This document shows positions 1-8,726 of a stretch of DNA of 64,000 nt, one piece after another (the first letter of the stretch is position 1; every line of letters begins with the position of its first letter). The stretch is from Planctomycetota bacterium (GTDB lineage: Bacteria; Planctomycetota; Planctomycetia; Pirellulales; Lacipirellulaceae). Both the position numbers and the translations under genes were made by a program. The notes under the pieces were generated by a model, which did no database searches, was not told the DNA's origin, and was given only the letters and a program-made list of their open reading frames with translations. The stretch spans positions 20,377 through 84,376 of the forward strand of contig JAKOXH010000038.1 of NCBI GenBank assembly GCA_029781135.1. The letters are read 5' to 3'.

Positions 1-904
1 CGAGGTGGACGCCCAGATAACCGCGGGGAACTCGATGGTTTTCCACGAGTGCCTCGGCAATGTGGGCGGCGATATTGATGGGAATCGAGAAGCCGATGCC
101 TTCGTTGCCGCCCGAGGCGCTGGCGATCGCTGTGTTCAAGCCCACGACTTCGCCACGCAGATTGACGAGCGGCCCACCGCTGTTGCCGGGGTTGATCGCG
201 GCATCGGTTTGGATGAAGTTTTGCAACTCGAGTTCCTCGTCTCCTAAATCCAGATTGTGGCGACCCTTGGCGCTAACAATGCCGCGCGTCACACTCTGAC
301 TCAGACCAAACGGGCTGCCGACCGCCAGCACAAAATCGCCAATTTCCAACGCGTCGCTATCGCCGAGCCGCGCGGCGGCGAGATTGGTTGCATTGATCGA
401 CAGCGCCGCCACGTCGGTCTTACCGTCGCTCCAAACGCGCGTGGGATGAAATACGCGGCCATCGGCAAGATGGACTTCGATCTTCTCGGCATCGGAATGA
501 CGAATCACATGGCGATTCGTCAGGACATAGTATTTGTTGCCGAACTGTACGATGACACCGGAGCCTGCTTCCTCGACGTGCAACAATCCCTGAAATTTGG
601 GAAGTGGTTTGGACTCGATGTGAACGACTGCTGGCGTAACCAATTTCACGACGCGCTTCACGATGCCGAATTCGCGATCGAGCACTTGCACGTCGCGGGC
701 AAGCGAGGCGTACTCGGCCTCGCGCTCGGAGGGCGGCGGGGTGGCGACCGGACTGCCACCGGTTGCGGCGGGCGTGGTTGCCGTGGCGTAGTTCGTGGCT
801 TGGGCGTTCACATGCGTGGCGATCAGACCGACGCAAATCGCCGACGTGACGAGAGGAAAAGTATGCCCGAGCAAGCGACGAGGGAACGCTGTGGAACGGT
901 TCAT
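1..904 (-). CDS. HtrA/DegP-type trypsin-like serine protease (partial, C-terminus outside window)
   Basis: The first 301 residues are visible; the 3' part, where HtrA proteins carry PDZ domains, lies beyond the left edge. After a hydrophobic N-terminal segment (about residues 15-35, likely signal peptide or anchor) comes a chymotrypsin-fold protease domain. The triad can be read: His132 in LTNRHVI, Asp164 in GKTDVAAL and Ser242 in NPGNSGGPL. HtrA-family enzymes degrade or refold damaged envelope proteins, and export is consistent with the N-terminus. The ATG at 904 follows the intrinsic terminator of the upstream gene, so it is probably transcribed from its own promoter. The family is secure; whether it is a housekeeping DegP or one of several paralogues cannot be told. 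Confidence 0.9.
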   Translation of the reverse strand, partial: MNRSTAFPRRLLGHTFPLVTSAICVGLIATHVNAQATNYATATTPAATGGSPVATPPPSEREAEYASLARDVQVLDREFGIVKRVVKLVTPAVVHIESKPLPKFQGLLHVEEAGSGVIVQFGNKYYVLTNRHVIRHSDAEKIEVHLADGRVFHPTRVWSDGKTDVAALSINATNLAAARLGDSDALEIGDFVLAVGSPFGLSQSVTRGIVSAKGRHNLDLGDEELELQNFIQTDAAINPGNSGGPLVNLRGEVVGLNTAIASASGGNEGIGFSIPINIAAHIAEALVENHRVPRGYLGVHL

Positions 905-933
905 CGCGGTGTTCGCCGAGTGTTGCAGAAAAT

Positions 934-970
934 GAAAAAAGCCCGATGGCGAAGAACTTCGCCACCGGGC
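934..970 (-). terminator. intrinsic terminator of the DksA/TraR-like gene
   Basis: A hairpin with arms GCCCGGTGGCGAA and TTCGCCATCGGGC (minus strand, one mismatch) and a four-base loop is followed by a T run (the A run at 935-940 on the plus strand). It lies just 3' of the minus-strand gene ending at 1035 and before the protease start. Confidence 0.85.
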
Positions 971-1034
971 TTAATTATACCTTGCCGCGAGCAACACGGC
1001 AGCAAAATGGCTTGTCGGCACAAGCGGCAGAATC

Positions 1035-1478
1035 TCACTGAGCCTCAAGGTCGCTGAACGAGACGTCGGTGTCGCTGAAGCCCGTGTCGAGGACGCGGCT
1101 CCAATCGCCGCCGCCGCCGCCGTGGCCGCCACTGAGTTCCGCGGCACGTTGGCACTCGATGCAGCTTGTGGCGTAGGGCAGGGCGTTGAGCCGGGCCAGC
1201 GGAATCCGCTCGCCGCAGCCTTCGCATTCGCCGTAGCTGCCATTCTTGATGCGGACGAGGGCCCGCTCAATATTAACGAGTTCGCGGCTTTCCACTTCGG
1301 CCAACTGAGAGCTGATTTCGTCCTGGGCGGCATCCAGGGCGGCATCGACCACGTCGCCGCCCGATTGTTCCCGCAATTGCTTGAGCAGGCTCAAGTCACC
1401 GGCCAGGGCCTTGCGGAGGGCGTTGCGGCGCGTCATCAAGAGATCGCGCATCTTCAAAATCGAATCTTTACGTGTCAT
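1035..1478 (-). CDS. DksA/TraR family C4 zinc-finger protein
   Basis: 147 residues. An N-terminal helical part of about 80 residues, rich in coiled-coil-type heptads, is followed by a DksA/TraR zinc finger with four cysteines in a C-x2-C-x17-C-x2-C arrangement (CEGCGER ... SCIEC). A glycine-rich, acidic tail follows. Proteins of this family bind in the RNA polymerase secondary channel or act as small zinc-finger regulators. Length matches DksA (about 150 residues), but the acidic DxxDA tip motif of canonical DksA is not clearly present, so it may be a TraR/DksA-like paralogue. It has its own terminator at 934-970. Confidence 0.85.
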   Translation of the reverse strand: MTRKDSILKMRDLLMTRRNALRKALAGDLSLLKQLREQSGGDVVDAALDAAQDEISSQLAEVESRELVNIERALVRIKNGSYGECEGCGERIPLARLNALPYATSCIECQRAAELSGGHGGGGGDWSRVLDTGFSDTDVSFSDLEAQ

Positions 1479-2304
1479 CGTGGTTTCACCTCACCTGGCG
1501 GATCAGCAGTTGGCCGCATCGTTGTATGACGCCTGGATGCGGGCAACTGCCCCCCAAATTCTCTGTTCGCGTTACCTGTTCCCGTCGATTGCAGTAGCGC
1601 ATTCTGCACGGCCGACCGAAACTCCCCATAGGTTACGTCATTCATTCGCTAGCGGAGCCGTCGGCAGCCTGCAACCTAAATATAGTACGCAGGTCGAGCC
1701 GGAAGGATCGCTAGCTTCCCGCACAATCGGAACTGTCTACCACCGCAAGTGAGCGATGGCCGCAAAACTGCCCGGAAATTGGCCAGCCGGGGCCAAGCAA
1801 GCCGGTAATTCCGCAGAGCGGAAGACCGTATTTGCCGCTTCCCCAAACAGGACACTTTAGCCGCCGTGGGAAACCCGGAGGTTTCTGCGGGCGAACTGTA
1901 CTGCCAGGCGCCTAACGGTAATCGGCACGTTCGTTCCAAATCCGCCAGCCGAAGTTTCCGGAATATCTGGCGTAAGTTGCGGACGCTCGTGCCAGCAGAC
2001 TGCTTTGACGCTCAGCCGCAAGCAAGGTACATGCTTCTATGGAGCCTTGCGCAGGTATTGGGCACCCGCGATTGGGCAGGGAGCATGGAGCGAAGGGCGG
2101 GGAGTAGGAATCCCCATTCCCCGAGGCCATGCGTCCTGCACGAGGACGGCCTGGCGTGTGCAGCGCTCGACGAACGGCGTCTCCGCCGAGAGACGCGAGC
2201 ATTCCGTGTGAAGCCGCTAGGATTTTTGCAGTAGGCGATTATCGATGCTTTTAGCTCCCCGTCAACTAGCCCAGGTAGCCCCGCTCTCAGGTGGTTTGCC
2301 CCCC
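1479..2304. other. 826-bp stretch without a recognisable gene
   Basis: Short open frames on both strands have arginine- and tryptophan-rich, low-information translations and no recognisable domain or convincing ribosome binding site. No tRNA cloverleaf or terminator was recognised. It probably contains the divergent promoters for the DksA-like gene (left) and the FHA gene (right), but I cannot place them with confidence. Confidence 0.5.
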
Positions 2305-5300
2305 ATGCATTTGCTGGATCGGCAAGATGGACAGTTCCACGAACTGCGACCGGGTCGAACCACGATTGGCTCCAGTCCGAAGTGTACACTCCGCCTGGAA
2401 CGGCCGGGGGTGCAGCCGCTGCACTGCCTGATCGTGCATGGCCCGGAAGGCGTTTCGGTGCGGAGTTGGTCAGGAGATGTGCAGCTAAACGGCGTGCCAT
2501 TTGCCGAGACGGCCGCCAACGTCGGCGACTGCTTGAGAATTGGGGCCGTCGAACTGGAGATCGTCGAGCGGTGCGCCGCACCGCCGCCGCGTGGCGTGGC
2601 GCCCATTTCAAAGTCGATGCCGGGCGGGCGAGTTTCCGCGGAACAAGAACAGGGATCGTCTCACAACCATGGTACGAACGAGACGCTGCAACAGGAGAGG
2701 TTAGCGCACGAAACGCTGCTGCGCCAGGTGGCCGATTTGCAGGAGGAGAATTTGCAGATCGCCATGGAACGAAAGAGCGTCAGCGGCACGCTCGCGCAAA
2801 CGCTGGCGGAACTGTCTGCCAGCCGCGAGCAGCTGGCCGAGTTCAATTCCAAGGCGATGGAGAGTCAACAACTCAGCGCCTTGAACCAGCGGCTGGAGGT
2901 TGAGGTTCGCGAGGCTGTGGCACGGGCCAGCGAATTGGCGCGCGAACAGGCCGCAGCGGCGCAAGACCATCAGAAGCTGCTCGATGAGCATGCCGCACTT
3001 TGGCGGGAACACCAACAAATACGCGAGGAACATGCGCGGCTGCAAGAAGAGGTTCTCGAAGCCGCGGCCGAAAGCGCAACTTACCGCGGAGAGCGGGACG
3101 AGGCGCGCGGTGAAATTGAACGGTTGCAGAATGAACTGCAAAAGCTGGCGGCGGAGAACGAGTCGCACGCGGTTGAACACACAACACTCCAAGGGGAGTT
3201 GGCCGATGTTCGTCGGCAGAACGAACGCATGGTCGCGGAAGCCACCGCGCTGATCGCCGAGTCGGCGGCGATCGCCGACGAACGCACCGCGTTGGCCAAA
3301 GAACGTGGCGAACTGCAACAGCAAGTGGCGGCTCTCGAAGCGCACATCACGCAGCTCGATACCGACTACTCCGTTTTGGCGGTTGCCAAGCTCGCGGCGA
3401 TCGAAGAACGGGACAAACTGTGCCAGCAGAACGAGCAACTGCAGTCGCAAATCGCCGAGCTCGACACGGCCAACTCGAGTTTGACAGCGGTCCAGGCCAG
3501 CCTCTCCGATGAGGTCGCTCGCTTAGCGAGTGAACAGCGACGACTGGACGATCTCGAGCGCCAGATCGCGGAAGAGCGGACGGGACGGGAAAACACGTCG
3601 GCTGAGTTGTACCGAGCGCTGCTGCAGTTGTCCGAAGCTGAGGAACGCGACAATCGGTACGCAGCGGCGATGTCGGCCCATCAATCGCTCACCGAGGAGC
3701 GTGAGCAACTAGTCGGCGAGGTAGGAGAACAGCGAAAGCAGATCGAACAACTGAACGCGAATCGCACCGCGGAGGAAACCGCCCGGCAAGCACTCGTCGA
3801 GGAAACCGCGATGCTACAGGCGTCGCAGCAGAAACTTGCGGATGAGAATAGCGCGTTGCAAAGCCGGTTGACGGAAATTCAGGAGCAGTTGAACCAGGCC
3901 CAGCAAGATCAAATCGCCAAGGCGAACGCGGCGGCCGAGTTGGAACGCCAACTGGCGGCCCAGCAGCAGTCGGAACACGCTTCGCAGCAAAAGTTTGCGA
4001 ACGAGAATAGCGCGCTGCAAAGCCGGTTGGCGGAAGTTCAGGAGCTGTTGAACCAGGCTCAGCAAGATCAAATTGCCAAAGCGAACGCGGCGGCCGAGTT
4101 GGAACGCCAACTGGCGGCCCAGCAGCAGGCAGAACACGCGTCGCAGCAGAAACTCGCGGACGAGAATAGCGCGCTGCAAAGCCGGTTGGCGGAAATCCAG
4201 GAGCAGTTGAACCAGGCCCAGCAAGATCAAATTGCCAAAGCGAACGCGACGGCCGAGTTGGAACGCCAACTGGCGGCCCAGCAGCAACAGGCAGAAAGTG
4301 CCGCAGCCGCGGCGGTGAGCGAACTAGAGCGACAGCTTGCCGATCAGGCTCGGCAGTTTGCCGAATCGACCGACGAACTGGAGCGGCGGTTGTTAACGGC
4401 AGACAATGCGCACAGGTTACTCGGGCAAGCCCGGGACGAGTGGCGAGAACACTGTGTGCAAGCACAACACGAAAGTGCGAAGTCCACGGCGCGCATCGCG
4501 GAACTTGAAGACCAAGTGCGCGCGGCCGAAGACTCGGTCCGAACTTTGTCGCAACAAGTGGCCGATTTGTTGGCGAAGAAGTCGGAGAGCGGTCGGGTTG
4601 AGGACGCTCCCTCGACGCCCGCGATGGCCGCGGCGCCACAAGAGTTGTCGGCAGCGGCTGGCGATCAGCCGCCGAGCGTGGAATCGCCCGACATGACACT
4701 AGCCGCAACGACGCCGGAACCAGTTCCCGCGGCCAATTGGACGACCGAGTCAACGTCTCCAATCGAATTTCCGTGCTCTGCCGAAGAAAGCGGCTGGGGT
4801 GGAATGCAGGAGTCGCCCTGGGGACTGGGGACGCCGTCACCGAATGAAGCGGTCGATTCGTGGGAGTCACCACCGGTGGCCGAATCGCCCCTTGCCAAAT
4901 CGCCGTTCGCCGATGTTTGCCCGTCGCCGAAAGGTCGCGATGCCGATGGTTGGATGACACCGACGACAGAAGCGGTTCCGTGTGAACGAATACTGGAACC
5001 GGCGGGAGAATGGTCCCCAGCGGACGGCGAAAACCCGTGGTGTGTGGCGGCCGAGGCGGTAGCGGCGGAAAAAGTTGCTGGAAGCGTGGAAACACCGGCC
5101 AATGTCGCCGAACTCGATGCGCCGGCGTGGGATAGCGGAGCGACGGCCGAGATACGCGCGGATAACGAGCGTGCGCCACTTGCCGAACTCTCACGGTGGG
5201 AACATGGTTCTGCCGAAGAGTGGCCGAGCCGCGAGGCCGCCCAAGTCCAGGCGGAGTTGCCGGTTGAGGCGCCTGCGGCTAGGTGCCACGAGTCATTGGG

Positions 5301-6231
5301 CCAAGATGTCGAGACGCACGAACAGCCAATCGTCGCGGAGGAAAGCCTGGAGAAAGTGACGGCCGATTCCGACGCCGTCGCTGCCACGGAGCCTAGTGTG
5401 ACGGTCCAAGATTCCGCCGAGCTAGTGGAGCAGCCAGCGACCAAGACACCGCCAACCTCATTCATCGAGCGTTATTCGCATCTGTTCGAGGAAGGTGCTG
5501 GTGAAAATGCGGCGCCCGTACAACTGTCTCCCAGAGCCGACGAATCGGCTGCGGCGCCGCGGACGATCGGCTTCGCGAGCGGCGGCGTCGCGGCAGCCAA
5601 CGACCACGACGAGGAAGAGTCAATCGAACAGTACATGGCGAAGCTCATGCAGCGGGTGCGGGGCGAATCGCCAACGGCTGAACCGGCACCGCCAACTACA
5701 TCTCGACAGCCGGCGCGACCTGTGGCCAACATGGTACCGAATGTCGGAGATGCTGCTAGTCCTGGGACCAGGGCGGCGGCGAATCTGGTTGAGGGCGGCT
5801 TACAGGACGCAACTGCAAGTGAGGGCGACTTGTCGACGGTGGCAGTCGTGGATTGGGAAGCCATTGCCCGCCGCGCCGCGGCGGCGCCAAAAGCTGACAT
5901 GGGGGCCTTGCGCGCACTGGCCAACGAAACGGCGCGACGGGCGATTGGTCGGCACGAATTGAAAAAGCACCGCCGCGATGCCGTAACCAAGATCATTGTT
6001 TCTTTATTAGCTGGCGTGACGAGCTTGTGGTTAATGCTCGATTCACCAAGCTGGCTCGACGTTCAATTCCTGACTGCGTGCGTTTCGCTGGTTGCGGCTG
6101 CGTACTGGGCCGGCGGAACATTCCGAGAGTTATTGGAGTCGATACGTGCGGCCGCCTACGATGGCCCCGAGAAACCCCAAAGTGACGCCGGCTCTGCGCC
6201 CCAAGAAACACTGCCGATCAATGTGGAATAA
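2305..6231 (+). CDS. FHA domain / long coiled-coil / C-terminal membrane protein
   Basis: About 1308 residues. Residues 1-90 look like an FHA phosphopeptide-binding domain (GRTTIGSSPKCTLRL, a His in PLHCLIV, then LNGVP). Residues about 120-770 are an almost unbroken Glu/Gln/Ala-rich coiled coil, including three tandem 53-residue repeats. Residues 780-1190 are Pro/Ser/Glu-rich and probably disordered. Near the C-terminus two hydrophobic helices (VSLLAGVTSLWLM and FLTACVSLVAAAYWAGG) suggest membrane attachment. I chose the ATG at 2305 because AGGTGG precedes it by 10 bases and the FHA domain starts there; the in-frame ATG at 2245 would add 20 residues. A structural or scaffolding role reading Ser/Thr phosphorylation is an inference; no close family is recognised. 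Confidence 0.8.
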   Translation: MHLLDRQDGQFHELRPGRTTIGSSPKCTLRLERPGVQPLHCLIVHGPEGVSVRSWSGDVQLNGVPFAETAANVGDCLRIGAVELEIVERCAAPPPRGVAPISKSMPGGRVSAEQEQGSSHNHGTNETLQQERLAHETLLRQVADLQEENLQIAMERKSVSGTLAQTLAELSASREQLAEFNSKAMESQQLSALNQRLEVEVREAVARASELAREQAAAAQDHQKLLDEHAALWREHQQIREEHARLQEEVLEAAAESATYRGERDEARGEIERLQNELQKLAAENESHAVEHTTLQGELADVRRQNERMVAEATALIAESAAIADERTALAKERGELQQQVAALEAHITQLDTDYSVLAVAKLAAIEERDKLCQQNEQLQSQIAELDTANSSLTAVQASLSDEVARLASEQRRLDDLERQIAEERTGRENTSAELYRALLQLSEAEERDNRYAAAMSAHQSLTEEREQLVGEVGEQRKQIEQLNANRTAEETARQALVEETAMLQASQQKLADENSALQSRLTEIQEQLNQAQQDQIAKANAAAELERQLAAQQQSEHASQQKFANENSALQSRLAEVQELLNQAQQDQIAKANAAAELERQLAAQQQAEHASQQKLADENSALQSRLAEIQEQLNQAQQDQIAKANATAELERQLAAQQQQAESAAAAAVSELERQLADQARQFAESTDELERRLLTADNAHRLLGQARDEWREHCVQAQHESAKSTARIAELEDQVRAAEDSVRTLSQQVADLLAKKSESGRVEDAPSTPAMAAAPQELSAAAGDQPPSVESPDMTLAATTPEPVPAANWTTESTSPIEFPCSAEESGWGGMQESPWGLGTPSPNEAVDSWESPPVAESPLAKSPFADVCPSPKGRDADGWMTPTTEAVPCERILEPAGEWSPADGENPWCVAAEAVAAEKVAGSVETPANVAELDAPAWDSGATAEIRADNERAPLAELSRWEHGSAEEWPSREAAQVQAELPVEAPAARCHESLGQDVETHEQPIVAEESLEKVTADSDAVAATEPSVTVQDSAELVEQPATKTPPTSFIERYSHLFEEGAGENAAPVQLSPRADESAAAPRTIGFASGGVAAANDHDEEESIEQYMAKLMQRVRGESPTAEPAPPTTSRQPARPVANMVPNVGDAASPGTRAAANLVEGGLQDATASEGDLSTVAVVDWEAIARRAAAAPKADMGALRALANETARRAIGRHELKKHRRDAVTKIIVSLLAGVTSLWLMLDSPSWLDVQFLTACVSLVAAAYWAGGTFRELLESIRAAAYDGPEKPQSDAGSAPQETLPINVE
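3823..4299 (+). repeat. three tandem 159-bp coding repeats (53 residues each)
   Basis: Copies start at 3823, 3982 and 4141, exactly 159 bp apart. Each begins with codons for SQQK(L/F)A(D/N)ENSALQSRL and ends in ELERQLAAQQQ. They are nearly identical at DNA level, which points to recent duplication or gene conversion inside the coiled coil. Confidence 0.95.
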
Positions 6232-6300
6232 CGACGCGAGGGGTGTAAAGTCATTGCGCAGTGCCGTGAGATAACCAGAGCCAATGAGTTATTCAATTTG

Positions 6301-6389
6301 GGTGGCACGCCCTGAGTCGGCGAAGGGCGTGGCGGGGCAGAAATCACCGCTGATACCACGCCCATCGCAAAGCCTCTGGGCGTGCCACC
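6301..6389. repeat. inverted repeat with 12-bp perfect arms
   Basis: GGTGGCACGCCC at 6301-6312 is the exact reverse complement of GGGCGTGCCACC at 6378-6389, with about 65 bp between. It lies in the 244-bp space between the FHA gene and the convergent GH127-like gene. It looks like a dispersed planctomycete palindrome. It lacks a T run, so it is not a canonical terminator. Confidence 0.75.
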
Positions 6390-6475
6390 AAATGCACAGC
6401 GTGAATCATTGAATGGCCCTAGCGGGATAACGGTTCGAGTGGGCAACTGCAATAGGTTTTGGTACGCGGATGTCG

Positions 6476-8437
6476 TCAGGGCATCGTGGGCCTTCCGCTA
6501 CGGAGCGGGTTCTCGCGACTGAAAGGCTTCGGCTTCACATTCTTCACGCGGAGCCAGGTGAGATACGGCGTGCCGCCATTGCCGGCGCTGGCAAAATCAC
6601 ACAGCGTAAGGCTCTGGCCGTTCTGAGCGGGAAAGTCGAGCTTCACGATCGGTTGATGCCAACCAACTTGCGAGCCTGGTTGACCTTGCAGGCCGCGCGC
6701 ATCGAGCGCGGGCACATCGGCCGGGTCCATCGTGTTGAAGCGCCGATCGTAGGTCAGCAAGATCGGTCCGCGGAAAATCGACACCTTGCCTTGGCTCTCA
6801 CGTTCGCCAACCCAATAGTGCAGCGAAAAGTCGAGGTTCAAGTCAATCGTGTCGCCCGGCTTCCATTCGCGTTCGAGCACCAGGTACTGGGCCGGCTTCA
6901 CGTCTTTGACGGCCGCGCCGTTGACCGTTACTTCGGTTGTTGCCGACCAGTAGGGGATCCGCAGGCGCAGAGCGAATTGCGACGGCTTCTCCGGCGAGAC
7001 TTTGATTTTGACGTGGCCATTCCGCGGATAGTCCGACGCCACTTGCAACGCAACCTTGCGCCCATCGGCCAGCGTCGTTTCCAACGTGCCAACACCGTAC
7101 CAATTGAGAATCACGCCCTTGGAATCGCGCATGATGGCCCACTCACTCAGCAGGCCGAGCCCGCGCGCGCTGTTTACGCTGCAGCAGTTCAGTTCGGGCG
7201 TGCCCTCGCGGGCTTGAAACACGATGTCGTGGGCACTGGCGCGGCGTACGCCTTCCATCGGCGTGTTGTAGGTGGCCCAGCGGCCCGTGGGCGAGTGCAT
7301 ACCGAGCCCCGAGTTGAGGAGTGACAGTTCCAACTCATCGGCCACCACCGAATTACCGGTGAGCTTGAGCATTTCGGTGGTCATCGTCATCCAGGCGATT
7401 GTGCAGCAAGTTTCGATCGCTCCCTGGTGGTAGGGATTGCCTTGGGCCTGCTCGCCCGAGGAGAATCCGCCGTTATTGTGACGGTCGAGCTTTACAATGC
7501 TCCACCACCAATGCTCGAACGCGTTCCGATAGCGCTCGTCGCCCGTGGCGTAATAGAGTTCCACCAAGCCCAGGATTGGGTGCAAACTCTCCCACCGCGG
7601 TTTGGGAGTTTCGAAATACTCGCGCGAATCGGCGGCAGCGTTCAGATAATTACCGGCTAGCGGTTTGCCGTCGGGGCCAATTGCGGCGAATTCCTCGGCA
7701 ATTTGTTTGGCCAGGTCCAGGTACCGTGGTTCGCCAGTCGCCCGATACAGTAGGCACATTGAGTGTACGGGGGCCAAATTCATTTCGGTCCAGCCCGTAT
7801 CGACGAGCCTTGGCTTCTTGTCGCCCAGGAACTTGTTGCAGAACAAGTCGCCGATGCGGGTAGCGGCTTGCAGAGCCTGTTGGTCGCCCGTTTCGGCGTA
7901 CCAGGTGAGCAGGCCGACCATGACATGGTAGTGGCCCCAAGCGTCCCAGGTCGGGCCGGGAGTGCCTTTATCGACATTCGGAGCGGTGCCCGTGAGCCGC
8001 GAGTCCTTGGGCCACGGCCCGAGGTAGCCGTCGTCGGCTTGCAGTGAACACAACTCGTGGACGAACTTGGTCAAATAATCGCGCAGGGCGTCATCGTGCG
8101 TGACGCGATAGACTTGCACCGCGCCGGTGAGATATTTTCCGGCAAACTCACCTGCCCAAGGAACCAGTGCTCGTCGCGGCAGGCGATCGCGATCGCGAAA
8201 CATTTCCAGCATGCCGGGATTTGCATCTGGGGCGACGAGCAGCCACTGGCGGGTCACGCCGCGTAAGTACGCAGCCACCGGGCCCCCGAGCTCAAGCTGC
8301 GTTTCTCGCGCCCGCTCGCAGCTTGGTTGCTTCGGCAGCTTGGGTTCGGCCGCAGTGCATTGCGAGCGGATGTTCGCGAAGAGCAGGGCGGCAAACAATA
8401 CGAGCAACGGATTCGCAGATCGAAGTGCAATTTGCAT
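6476..8437 (-). CDS. GH127-family (DUF1680) glycoside hydrolase, exported
   Basis: 653 residues with a signal peptide (hydrophobic stretch about residues 8-22, cleavage near TAAEP). The body matches the DUF1680/GH127 beta-L-arabinofuranosidase family: an all-alpha barrel followed by beta-sandwich domains. The zinc/cysteine active-site set characteristic of GH127 is visible: Glu342 with Cys344/Cys345 in IETCCT, and Cys418/Cys419 in LNCCS. GH127 and related enzymes remove L-arabinofuranose or related sugars from plant glycans; the substrate here is unknown. It faces the FHA gene convergently and diverges from the oxidoreductase at 8727. Family assignment is strong, specificity is not. Confidence 0.88.
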   Translation of the reverse strand: MQIALRSANPLLVLFAALLFANIRSQCTAAEPKLPKQPSCERARETQLELGGPVAAYLRGVTRQWLLVAPDANPGMLEMFRDRDRLPRRALVPWAGEFAGKYLTGAVQVYRVTHDDALRDYLTKFVHELCSLQADDGYLGPWPKDSRLTGTAPNVDKGTPGPTWDAWGHYHVMVGLLTWYAETGDQQALQAATRIGDLFCNKFLGDKKPRLVDTGWTEMNLAPVHSMCLLYRATGEPRYLDLAKQIAEEFAAIGPDGKPLAGNYLNAAADSREYFETPKPRWESLHPILGLVELYYATGDERYRNAFEHWWWSIVKLDRHNNGGFSSGEQAQGNPYHQGAIETCCTIAWMTMTTEMLKLTGNSVVADELELSLLNSGLGMHSPTGRWATYNTPMEGVRRASAHDIVFQAREGTPELNCCSVNSARGLGLLSEWAIMRDSKGVILNWYGVGTLETTLADGRKVALQVASDYPRNGHVKIKVSPEKPSQFALRLRIPYWSATTEVTVNGAAVKDVKPAQYLVLEREWKPGDTIDLNLDFSLHYWVGERESQGKVSIFRGPILLTYDRRFNTMDPADVPALDARGLQGQPGSQVGWHQPIVKLDFPAQNGQSLTLCDFASAGNGGTPYLTWLRVKNVKPKPFSRENPLRSGRPTMP

Positions 8438-8490
8438 AGTAAACTCACCGAAACGATGTGGCGTTTCAATCCAACAAATCTCAATGTAGT

Positions 8491-8544
8491 CACGCTCGCC
8501 AGAGCGTGGACTGACGCATCCACCGTCTGGCGACGGTGGCTACC
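8491..8544. repeat. double-hairpin REP-like element
   Basis: Two adjacent hairpins: CACGCTC-gcca-GAGCGTG (8491-8508) and CCACCGTC-tggc-GACGGTGG (8521-8540), flanked by GTAGT and CTAC ends. It lies between divergent genes. The arrangement resembles dispersed REP/BIME-type palindromes rather than a terminator. Confidence 0.75.
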
Positions 8545-8726
8545 TCCTCGCTCCTCGCCACTCGGAATTTCCGACGGCCCAGGTTGTTAACTCTCGATTC
8601 GGAGCGCCGTGGCAATTCAATACATGCCCATTCCTGCCGAGTGCCGTGGCAGTGATAATAGGCTAAGCTGGAAGGCGGGGCATTGGAATCCACCGAATGA
8701 AGTTTCCGAATTCAAGGGGCCTTATT

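Noticed and set aside
257..1057. 266-codon frame on the plus strand over the protease gene
   Set aside because: The minus strand encodes a protease with an intact catalytic triad; the plus frame is a shadow running through the terminator into the zinc-finger gene.
1866..2234. Open frames on both strands in the 1479-2304 gap
   Set aside because: Translations are Arg/Pro-rich with no domain, no ribosome binding site and heavy mutual overlap; they look like chance frames in high-GC DNA.
3823..4299. Possible CRISPR-like repeat array
   Set aside because: Repeats are 159 bp, directly adjacent, in frame within a coiled coil, with no spacers and no cas genes.
3689..5194. 501-codon frame on the minus strand opposite the FHA/coiled-coil gene
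   Set aside because: It mirrors the repetitive coding strand, has Pro/Arg-rich composition and no recognisable domain, whereas the plus-strand frame has an FHA domain and coiled-coil periodicity.
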